This document shows, piece by piece, positions 7,975 to 14,368 of a stretch of 15,332 nucleotides of DNA; the first letter of the stretch is position 1; the number at the start of each line of letters is the position of its first letter. Source of the stretch: JAQCEJ01 sp046160425. Its GTDB lineage: Bacteria > Planctomycetota > Planctomycetia > Planctomycetales > Planctomycetaceae. The stretch is taken from assembly GCA_046160425.1 (NCBI GenBank), contig JBJXGP010000513.1, forward strand, positions 1 through 15,332, in the 5' to 3' direction. A program made the position numbers and the translations under genes. Below the pieces are notes generated by a model. That model had not been told where the DNA came from. It did no database searches and saw only the letters and a program-made list of their open reading frames with translations.

Positions 7975-8613
7975 TCAAAAAGGTTCTGCGGATTCGACGC
8001 CTGGATACTCGGGACCGGCCATCGGAGCATATCCCGGATCGAGCGGCATGTCGGAGGGATCGGTGTGTGATGCCTGTTCCACGTGTGGATTCGAGAAAAT
8101 ACCTTCCGCGGCGAGAACTTCGGCTCCCGGCACCACGTTGTATTCGTGTTGAAAATTCGTCTCGGCCATGTGCAATCCCGCGTCATAGCCGGCGTACCAG
8201 TCGGCTGCGCGAAGGTGTCCCTGTTGAGTTCGGTTGCAGGCGGCCCAGTAGCTTGGGGGCGGCACTGCAGGAGATCGTGCGGGATAGCCGTTGGCCCGAT
8301 CGATATGCGCTTTATAGAAACCGTTCCTGAAATCGGTGGAGTATGGTCCGGGGTTGCCCTTTTTGTACTGACGATACGCGATTTTGGCATTGCATGACGC
8401 AGCGTCGCGGACGACGATTTTGTCCCAGAAGGCATCGTAACCGCACCACGAAAAATAGCATCGAGGCAGAAAAGGTTTCCCGAAAAGAATCGATCCCGCG
8501 CGGGTGTTCGTGTGGCTCAATGTTCGCGCGGACGGACCGTGAGTCGCCGGGCTCATGCAGCCCGTCACTCCGATTGTCGCGTAAACGATCACGATGTATG
8601 CTTTGAGGGACAT
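7975..8613 (-). CDS. Small lipoprotein of unknown function, planctomycete-type
   Basis: A 212-residue predicted lipoprotein; I cannot assign a function. MSLKAYIVIVYATIGVTGC is a typical lipoprotein leader with lipobox VTGC and Cys19, which is why ATG 8613 is preferred over the in-frame ATG 8748. The first 45 residues of the longer form do not resemble a leader. The mature part has RCYFSWCGYDAFWDK (51-65), then DFRNGFYKAHIDRANG (94-109), PAVPPPSYWAAC (115-126) and AADWYAGYDAGLHMAE (136-151), followed by a Pro-rich tail. The DFxxGF...PPxxYW...WYxGY pattern resembles small planctomycete secreted proteins I recall as uncharacterised. There are five cysteines (19, 52, 57, 74, 126). It sits directly upstream of the Wza-type lipoprotein on the same strand, which suggests shared expression and a surface or export-related role. 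No good ribosome binding site is seen. Confidence 0.75.
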   Translation of the reverse strand: MSLKAYIVIVYATIGVTGCMSPATHGPSARTLSHTNTRAGSILFGKPFLPRCYFSWCGYDAFWDKIVVRDAASCNAKIAYRQYKKGNPGPYSTDFRNGFYKAHIDRANGYPARSPAVPPPSYWAACNRTQQGHLRAADWYAGYDAGLHMAETNFQHEYNVVPGAEVLAAEGIFSNPHVEQASHTDPSDMPLDPGYAPMAGPEYPGVESAEPF

Positions 8614-8813
8614 GTGAGATGAGGCTTTCAGCCCGATATAAGGTCCGTCTGCAAGAATGATGTTGAATTCCTGAGCGATCAAACCGACAACATAAAACCG
8701 TACCGATAGAAGTTCGTGCTCCAGTTTCACCTTCTGTATATCGGACATCGACTCTGCCGGATTGGAAAGATTTCACGATAATTCCGATTTTCCTGTTAAA
8801 TCGGGTAAAATAA

Positions 8814-8835
8814 CATTGGAGTGGGGAATCCAATG
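8814..8835. repeat. Inverted repeat, 7-bp arms
   Basis: CATTGGA (8814-8820) and TCCAATG (8829-8835) are perfect reverse complements separated by 8 bases. The repeat lies about 200 bases upstream of the lipoprotein start and about 95 bases upstream of the promoter for the DUF1501 gene. There is no T-run, so it is more likely a protein-binding site or chance than a terminator. Confidence 0.35.
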
Positions 8836-8930
8836 CTGGCGATTTTTGGTTTTAAGATAAAAATGTCGAGGGAGAGATTCGCTGCAATGAAACTCTGAAG
8901 GGTATTTTCGGTGTCATTTGAAACGCTTCC

Positions 8931-8960
8931 TTGACATAAGATCTTCCGAGAGAATAGAAT
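8931..8960 (+). promoter_or_regulatory. Sigma-70-type promoter of DUF1501 gene 1
   Basis: TTGACA (8931-8936), a perfect -35 consensus, is followed after 18 bases by TAGAAT (8955-8960), a five-of-six -10 match. Transcription would start near 8967, giving a leader of about 107 bases before the gene at 9074. Position, orientation and both boxes fit. Confidence 0.65.
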
Positions 8961-9063
8961 AACCGATACAAATGTCCTGAAATGGATTCGGTAATTCGGC
9001 AGTTTGAACGGATGGATTTTATCGGATTGTTGAACGGAATGGGTTTGTTCGAAACGGACGGAC

Positions 9064-9068
9064 AGGAG
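9064..9068 (+). promoter_or_regulatory. Ribosome binding site of DUF1501 gene 1
   Basis: AGGAG stands 5 bases before ATG 9074 (8 before the adjacent ATG 9077). It fixes the start to this ATGATG pair; which of the two is used cannot be decided from sequence. Confidence 0.65.
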
Positions 9069-9073
9069 CTGAC

Positions 9074-10468
9074 ATGATGCTTCACCGACGCGATGCTATG
9101 ATCCGGTTAGGACAGATCGGTGCAGGTGCCGTCACACTGCCAGGCCTGTTGAGCATGGAACGAACGGCAAGGGCAGAGAATTCCCGGCACCAGCTCATCC
9201 GATCCGAGGGGCACGCGAAGTCGTGCATTTTGATTTACCTGTGGGGCGGGCCTCCGCAACAGGATATGTGGGACATGAAGCCCGAGGCCCCGGAAGGGAT
9301 ACGGAGCCTGTTCAAGCCGATTCCCACCATCGTCCCCGGTATCGACGTCTGCGACCAGATGCCGTTGTTCGCAAAACATACCGACAAGACGGCGATCATT
9401 CGCTCGTTCTCCCACGAGAGCAATGTGCATGAACCATCGGTGTATCGCACGCTGACGGGCAGAACCGATCCGACCAAGGTCATACCCCGCAACGCCCGCA
9501 ACCGACAGGATCCCCCCACGATCGGTTCCGTGGTCGGTTCATTCCTGCCGACCGAAAACATGCCGGGATCGGTCACAATCCCCCGGCCGATCGGTCACGA
9601 CGGAATTACGTATTCCGGAACCTATGGTGGTTTCCTGGGGGCCAAATACGACCCGATGGAAATGCAGAACGCTGGGGAAACCAAAGAAACACCGACCCAT
9701 TCCCTCGCGCTGCCGAGCGACATGCAAGTCGCGCGCTTGCAGTCGCGTAAAGGACTTTTGCAGTTGATCGAAGAGCAGGACCGTCGCTTTCAGACGGTTC
9801 GCCATGCGCAAAGCATGGACAGTTTCCGCGAGCAGGCCTTCAGCATGCTCTCGTCAACCCGCGCCAAAGAAGCGTTCGACATCAACAGCGAAGATCCCAG
9901 AGTTCGCGATCGCTATGGCCGCAATGAGTGGGGCGAAGCAATTCTGATGGCACGCCGGCTGGTCGAATCGGGCGTAAGGCTCGTGACGATATCGTGGATG
10001 TATATCCAGAAAAGCGGAAACGTCGCCAACGTCTGGGACAATCATGGACCGTTCGAAGGGAAGAACGGCACCGAAATGTTACAGCAAACGTATTGCATCC
10101 CCTCGCTCGATCAAGGGTACTCGGCCTTGATGGAAGACCTCAGCGCGACGGGATTGCTCGATGAAACTCTGGTCGCCATGTATGGCGAGTTCGGTCGCAC
10201 TCCCAAAATCAACAAGTCCATCGGACGCGATCACTGGGGAGCCTGCCAGTCGGCTGTCCTCGCCGGCGGCGGTATTCGCGGCGGTCAGGTGTATGGTTCC
10301 AGCGATAAGGAGGCGGCGTATCCCAAGTCGAATCCCGTATCCCCCGAGGATATGCTGGCAACGATGTACTACTCGCTCGGCATCTCGCCGGAGTCGCTGA
10401 TTTACGACCAGTTCGACCGACCGCATCGACTCGTCGAAGGACGGCCTCTGGTCGAGTTGTTCAGTTGA
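9074..10468 (+). CDS. DUF1501 family exported protein, complete copy
   Basis: A 464-residue member of DUF1501, a family related to alkaline phosphatase/sulfatase-fold enzymes and greatly expanded in planctomycetes; substrate unknown. The N-terminus HRRDAMIRLGQIGAGAVTL (4-22) looks like a twin-arginine export signal, weakly matching the consensus, with possible cleavage after ARA (32-34). Family landmarks are LWGGPPQQDMWDMKPEAPE (56-74; candidate metal ligands Asp64 and Asp67), EPSVYRTLTGR (120-130), LMARRLVESGVRLVT (291-305), WDNHG (321-325), GEFGRTPKINK (371-381), GRDHWGACQSAVLAGGGIRGG (384-404) and a C-terminal PEDMLATMYYSLGI. Length is normal for the family and all landmarks are intact. 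DUF1501 genes often neighbour planctomycete cytochrome-like genes; here the next gene carries CxxCH. It has its own promoter and ribosome binding site. Confidence 0.92.
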   Translation: MMLHRRDAMIRLGQIGAGAVTLPGLLSMERTARAENSRHQLIRSEGHAKSCILIYLWGGPPQQDMWDMKPEAPEGIRSLFKPIPTIVPGIDVCDQMPLFAKHTDKTAIIRSFSHESNVHEPSVYRTLTGRTDPTKVIPRNARNRQDPPTIGSVVGSFLPTENMPGSVTIPRPIGHDGITYSGTYGGFLGAKYDPMEMQNAGETKETPTHSLALPSDMQVARLQSRKGLLQLIEEQDRRFQTVRHAQSMDSFREQAFSMLSSTRAKEAFDINSEDPRVRDRYGRNEWGEAILMARRLVESGVRLVTISWMYIQKSGNVANVWDNHGPFEGKNGTEMLQQTYCIPSLDQGYSALMEDLSATGLLDETLVAMYGEFGRTPKINKSIGRDHWGACQSAVLAGGGIRGGQVYGSSDKEAAYPKSNPVSPEDMLATMYYSLGISPESLIYDQFDRPHRLVEGRPLVELFS

Positions 10469-10536
10469 TCCGGCTGCATAGAATCGAGTTCGAGCAACGT
10501 CTCGAATGATCTGAGTCGCGAACGGCTCACGCATGA

Positions 10537-10554
10537 CCGGTCCTGTCAGGCCGG
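10537..10554 (+). terminator. Weak hairpin after DUF1501 gene 1
   Basis: CCGGTCCTGTCAGGCCGG can fold with a stem of about 6 bp (one G-U pair) and a 6-base loop. It is followed by AGAAAAATCCTTTT, not a clean T-run. It lies in the 164-base gap between the DUF1501 and haem-motif genes. It could reduce read-through, but the evidence is weak. Confidence 0.25.
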
Positions 10555-10632
10555 AGAAAAATCCTTTTCACGTGACTTTGACATCGGGATCCGTACCGAT
10601 GATTCACCACTGACAGTTCCTGAAAGTCGATC

Positions 10633-11973
10633 ATGTTCGTTCGCCTCTATCACCTGATGTTTGCCCTATGCACGCTCATCGCCGTCTCGCTGTTGGCGAG
10701 TCAGGACGCAGGGTTGTTATTTGCCGCTGATGACTTCGAACTGGAGCCGATCAACTACTCTCAATCCGAAGCGAGCAACCGCGTCTCTCGATTGTTCGCT
10801 TCGATTCAGAAAGGCGAGAAAGTGCTCGAGCATGAGCCGCATTTCGGATATCTGCGAGCGCTGCTGCGGGAACTGGAAGTTCCTATCTCGTCGCAAACGC
10901 TGGTCTTCTCGAAGACCAGCTTGCAACGCAATCGCATCTCGCCGAAGTTTCCACGCTCGCTGTATTTCAACGATGATGTCTACGTCGGATTCTGCCAATC
11001 GGGAGAGGTGCTCGAACTCTCCGCCGTCGATCCGCAATTGGGGACCGTTTATTACACGCTCGATCAGACTCCCGGTGCGGAAGCTTTACCGCAACTCGAG
11101 CGCAAGACCGACAATTGTCTCATCTGTCACGGCTCGACGCAGACTCGCGGCGTCCCCGGGCATCTACTGCGTTCCGTCTTCGTCGATACCTCGGGAGAGC
11201 CGATTCTCGCGTCGGGGACGTACCGCATCGATCAGAACAGCCCATTCAAGCAGCGATGGGGAGGATGGTACGTCACCGGTCAGCATGGCGAACAGAAGCA
11301 TCTTGGAAATCTGATCGTGAAAGACGAACGCCCCGACGAGAACATCGATAACTCCGCCGGGCAAAACGTGGCCGATTTGAATTCTCGATTGGCGGTCGAG
11401 AACTTTCTCTCTCCCCACAGCGATATCGTCGCGTTGATGGTGCTGGAACATCAGACCGAAGCCCACAATCTGCTGACGAGAGCGAACTTCACAACCCGGC
11501 AAGCGCTGCATATGGAAACAAGGTTGAATCGCGAGTTGAAAGAATCGCCGACGAAACGCTGGGCAAGTACCACCAGCCGGATGAAAAGCGTCATCGATCC
11601 GTTCGTCGAATATCTGTTCTTTTGCCAGGAGGCCAAACTGATCGCCCCCGTATCGGGGACATCAGGGTTCGCGCAAGAATTTTCGTCGCACGGCCGGCAC
11701 GATCAGCACGGTCGATCGCTCCGAGACTTCGACTTGAACACCCGATTGTTCAAGTACCCCCTGAGCTATCTCGTGTATTCCGAAAGTTTCCAAAGTCTAC
11801 CCGCTGAGGCGAAGGAGTACATCCTGCGCCGCATGTGGGACGTTCTCACCGGTAAGGACCAGTCGGAGAAATTCGCCCATCTGACCCCCGAAGACCGCCA
11901 GGCGATCCGCGAGATTTTGCTGGCGACGATGCCAAAACTCCCCGACTACTGGTATGCACCGGTGGGGTTGTGA
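10633..11973 (+). CDS. Exported protein with single haem-c motif (CxxCH), uncharacterised family
   Basis: A 446-residue protein with a hydrophobic leader (about 8-30, possible cleavage after FAA) and one haem-c attachment motif, CLICH (162-166), in the context TDNCLICHGSTQTRGVPGHLLRS. It should carry covalent haem in the periplasm if exported. The flanking sequence matches no standard cytochrome c that I recognise. Notable stretches are SSQTLVFSKTSLQRNRISPK (86-105), FNDDVYVGFCQSGEVLE (112-128), AVDPQLGTVYYTLDQ (131-145), QRWGGWYVTGQHGEQKHLGN (207-226) and the histidine-rich LEHQTEAHN (271-279), which could supply a distal ligand. I recall similar hypothetical proteins in planctomycetes and other bacteria, so it is probably a conserved orphan family. 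It lies 164 bases after the DUF1501 gene on the same strand, with no obvious Shine-Dalgarno, and ends 12 bp from a convergent gene. Electron transfer or a redox role is inferred only from the motif. Confidence 0.8.
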   Translation: MFVRLYHLMFALCTLIAVSLLASQDAGLLFAADDFELEPINYSQSEASNRVSRLFASIQKGEKVLEHEPHFGYLRALLRELEVPISSQTLVFSKTSLQRNRISPKFPRSLYFNDDVYVGFCQSGEVLELSAVDPQLGTVYYTLDQTPGAEALPQLERKTDNCLICHGSTQTRGVPGHLLRSVFVDTSGEPILASGTYRIDQNSPFKQRWGGWYVTGQHGEQKHLGNLIVKDERPDENIDNSAGQNVADLNSRLAVENFLSPHSDIVALMVLEHQTEAHNLLTRANFTTRQALHMETRLNRELKESPTKRWASTTSRMKSVIDPFVEYLFFCQEAKLIAPVSGTSGFAQEFSSHGRHDQHGRSLRDFDLNTRLFKYPLSYLVYSESFQSLPAEAKEYILRRMWDVLTGKDQSEKFAHLTPEDRQAIREILLATMPKLPDYWYAPVGL

Positions 11974-11985
11974 ACTGGATCGGAT

Positions 11986-14064
11986 TCATTTCGATGGCAC
12001 ACCCGCCGCTCTGAAGCGGCCGTCGATGCCGATGGTCCATTCTGTTGCTCCTGAAGGGATCGCGCCGAGATCGGGTTTGCCGGCATCCATTGAACGAAGC
12101 GGGTCATCCCAATCCTCGTCGATTGGAACACCGGCATCGATCGCCGGGCTTTCTGGTTTCAGGCGGAGGTCGAGCGGTTCGTCGGGGAGTGGGCCGACGT
12201 GTTCGAATTGGGGATCGCCAAAGCGGTCGTGCGCCGTCCACCCCGGCGCGTAGGTCTTTTTGCTTTCGTTGAACCAGTTGGGAAGATTGCCGATCGGTTG
12301 GCGGCCCTTCGTCAAAAACTCGCCGGGAGAACTTTCGGTGACGTCGCGACTCCAGTGCAGATTGCCGTCGGCGAGAAATTCTCCCAGGGGCTCGATGTGG
12401 AACCCCGGGGATCCCGTGATGTGGTGGAAGATGTTATTGAGGATGATCCGATTTGAGCCTTGCAGATGGCTTCCCAAGCCGGCGGCGTAATAGTCGCGCC
12501 AGGGGGTTTCCGGAGCGAGCACCGTGTTGTGGTAAAAGCGGATCGGTTTCCAGGTGGGTGAACCGTGGTCTCCGCAGATGCGTGAGGATTGCATTTCATC
12601 GAGGCTAAGCGTTCCAGTACGCAGATCGATGACGTTGCGGTAAATAGAGGCTTCCTCCCCTTGCTGATCGTCTCCCTTGCCGGAGAACGCCAGCATCGAG
12701 AGGCTGCGCGAGAGATAGTTCTGATAAATCTGCACAACTTTACCGGAGGGCATATCGAGCGTCAGATACAGTCCATCGTCGTTGAAGTTATCGACGTAAT
12801 TGTGATGAAAACGGAGATGATCGATGGTACCGATGATTAACCCATCGTGGTTGTCGGTGAATTCGCAGTTCGCGATTTCGATGTCGCTGTTCTGCGGCGC
12901 GGTGCTGTCGGCGATGAAGAGATACGATGAGATGCCGTAATACTTTTCGCTCGACCGGGAATTCCAGGGGGCGCAGAGTCCGCGAATGGCGCAATCGTGC
13001 ATCAGCAGATGATGAGACGATTCGATATGCAACGCCGGTGCGCCGCCGTATAACGTCAGGTGATCGAGTTCGACATCGTGCGACGATTCGATGTTCAACG
13101 TCCGGCTGCGCGTGCCGCGGATGACGAGATCCTGCAAACGCAGATGCGATGACTTTTCGACATGCATCGCGACCCTTGCGCCGCCGATGACCAGCGGGAG
13201 TTTTCGCGGATCGGTTTCTCCGCGATAATTCACATCACCGGCGATCTTCAGTTCGGTCGGCATCAGGCGGATGTGGATTCGTTGTGTCTTCATGTCCAAC
13301 CACAACCCCGGCCCGACATATTGTATGGGTCGTTTCTCGATTATGGGATCGTCCTGTGGAAGATCGGCGAGATTGTAGTAACCGTGCAGCGGGACCATCG
13401 AGTCGGCAAAGTTGCCCAACACTTTGACCGCCGCGGAGAAATAACCGCTGCCATATATTCCGCGGTGGACTCCGAGTGCCGGATCGTCTGACGGTGGCCC
13501 GCCGAGACGGACGCGCGGATGCTCGGGATGTGTGTCGTGCCAGTGGACGACGCTGGTCACTTCGGCGAGTTCGGGGTACGTTCGCGTCGATCGAAATTCC
13601 CCCGGCTTGCCATCCGTGACCGGTTCCCAGGAGGACTCCGGTGCATCAATGAATTCGCGGTATCCGCCGTCGACGATCGCGAGTTCACCGGGATACGAGC
13701 GGATCGTGATCGGTCGATCTTTCTCACCGGAAAGCGATAGTGCGACTCGCTCGTAATATCGTCCGCCGCGGAGGTAAAGCGTCTCGCCGGGCTGCAACAA
13801 GCCTACTGCGTGGCGAATCGTCTTCCAGGGAGAGGCTTCGGTTCCCGGATTTTGATTGTCTCCCTTTTCAGCATCGACAAACCGCCCCATGCTCTGCGAG
13901 TCGATCGGCCTGTTCGACGCTCGCGGAAGGGGTCTCGTCGGCGGACACGACTTATAAGTTGAAGTCGGCTGATCCGATAAGGCATTCGTTCTTCCCAAGA
14001 AAAACAGATACACCATGAATCCTAAAATAACCATGCTTCGGGGTAAGGCTCGATTCAGTGACAT
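11986..14064 (-). CDS. Secreted right-handed parallel beta-helix protein
   Basis: A 692-residue predicted secreted protein. A signal peptide (about 9-30, possible cleavage after ALS) is followed by a DUF1565-like opening, RFVDAEKGDNQNPGTEASPW, continuing KTIRHAVGLLQPGETLYLRGGRYYERV (61-107). Beta-helix rungs follow, three of them starting with SSH/SSHD/SSHH at residues 305, 327 and 349, an exact 22-residue period. Further rungs read SDIEIANCEFTDNHDG (393-408), IDHLRFHHNYVDNFNDDG and SNRIILNNIFHHITG. It ends with LRLKPESPAIDAG (633-645), common at the end of such proteins, and DLGAIP. Beta-helix proteins of this form include polysaccharide lyases and carbohydrate epimerases, but I cannot identify catalytic residues with confidence. 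AGGA lies 7 bases before ATG 14064. It is divergent from DUF1501 gene 2 and convergent with the haem-motif gene. Confidence 0.88.
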   Translation of the reverse strand: MSLNRALPRSMVILGFMVYLFFLGRTNALSDQPTSTYKSCPPTRPLPRASNRPIDSQSMGRFVDAEKGDNQNPGTEASPWKTIRHAVGLLQPGETLYLRGGRYYERVALSLSGEKDRPITIRSYPGELAIVDGGYREFIDAPESSWEPVTDGKPGEFRSTRTYPELAEVTSVVHWHDTHPEHPRVRLGGPPSDDPALGVHRGIYGSGYFSAAVKVLGNFADSMVPLHGYYNLADLPQDDPIIEKRPIQYVGPGLWLDMKTQRIHIRLMPTELKIAGDVNYRGETDPRKLPLVIGGARVAMHVEKSSHLRLQDLVIRGTRSRTLNIESSHDVELDHLTLYGGAPALHIESSHHLLMHDCAIRGLCAPWNSRSSEKYYGISSYLFIADSTAPQNSDIEIANCEFTDNHDGLIIGTIDHLRFHHNYVDNFNDDGLYLTLDMPSGKVVQIYQNYLSRSLSMLAFSGKGDDQQGEEASIYRNVIDLRTGTLSLDEMQSSRICGDHGSPTWKPIRFYHNTVLAPETPWRDYYAAGLGSHLQGSNRIILNNIFHHITGSPGFHIEPLGEFLADGNLHWSRDVTESSPGEFLTKGRQPIGNLPNWFNESKKTYAPGWTAHDRFGDPQFEHVGPLPDEPLDLRLKPESPAIDAGVPIDEDWDDPLRSMDAGKPDLGAIPSGATEWTIGIDGRFRAAGVPSK

Positions 14065-14071
14065 CGTCTGT

Positions 14072-14075
14072 TCCT
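14072..14075 (-). promoter_or_regulatory. Ribosome binding site of beta-helix gene
   Basis: On the minus strand AAAGGAACAGACG precedes ATG 14064. The AGGA core is 7 bases from the start codon, supporting this start and the signal peptide it creates. Confidence 0.55.
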
Positions 14076-14240
14076 TTCAGAACGAGATGAGAAGAGGGGA
14101 CTTTAAGCCGCGTTACGTGACAGGGAACAGAGCGAATGCATGTGAAATTCGTCCTCTCGGATCGTTCGAAAATGCGATTCTGCTTGCCCTGAAACTGAAT
14201 CTGGATAAACTACGATTACAAATCGGCGTTCGTTTATCAA

Positions 14241-14270
14241 TTGTCAACCGGTTATTCGCTGGGGTATGAT
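14241..14270 (+). promoter_or_regulatory. Sigma-70-type promoter of DUF1501 gene 2
   Basis: TTGTCA (14241-14246) is followed after 18 bases by TATGAT (14265-14270); each differs from consensus by one base. The spacer begins with AACCGGTT (14246-14253), a perfect 8-bp palindrome that touches the -35 box and could be an operator. The leader would be about 90 bases. Confidence 0.55.
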
Positions 14271-14355
14271 ATACTCTTAAGTCTCATTTCGGCGAATGTC
14301 GAAACATCGATAGTCGCCATCGTGTCGTGTGTTCATCCACAAATCGCCTGATTTT

Positions 14356-14360
14356 GGGAG
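14356..14360 (+). promoter_or_regulatory. Ribosome binding site of DUF1501 gene 2
   Basis: GGGAG lies 8 bases before ATG 14369 and fixes the start of a reading frame that runs off the right end of the window. Confidence 0.6.
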
Positions 14361-14368
14361 TGAAACGA

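Larger units (their letters stand above)
8614..9073. other. 460-base divergent intergenic region
   Basis: Separates the minus-strand lipoprotein from the plus-strand DUF1501 gene. It is more AT-rich than the flanking genes, and neither strand has a convincing gene. It contains an inverted repeat (8814-8835), a strong promoter (8931-8960) and a leader of about 107 bases with a direct repeat, TTGAACGGA (9004-9012 and 9030-9038). The minus-strand half (8614-8748) is open in the lipoprotein frame but probably forms its untranslated leader. I found no clear minus-strand promoter. Confidence 0.6.
14065..14368. other. 304-base divergent intergenic region
   Basis: Lies between the beta-helix gene (minus) and DUF1501 gene 2 (plus), with no convincing gene on either strand. 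On the plus strand it holds a promoter (14241-14270), a leader with a small inverted repeat (TTTCG...CGAAA, about 14287-14304) and a ribosome binding site. On the minus strand TTGACA occurs (complement of 14242-14247), but the nearest TGTAAT is 21 bases away, so a minus-strand promoter is not convincing. The beta-helix leader would be about 150 bases if transcription starts there. Confidence 0.55.

Noticed and set aside
8614..8748. 45-residue N-terminal extension of the small lipoprotein
   Set aside because: It would bury the lipoprotein leader and Cys lipobox inside the protein.
8852..9085. Minus-strand 77-residue open frame in the divergent intergenic region
   Set aside because: It covers the good promoter and leader of the DUF1501 gene, has no ribosome binding site and no recognisable features.
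14015..14269. Plus-strand 84-residue open frame upstream of DUF1501 gene 2
   Set aside because: It overlaps the start of the beta-helix gene and the promoter region, with no ribosome binding site or similarity to known proteins.
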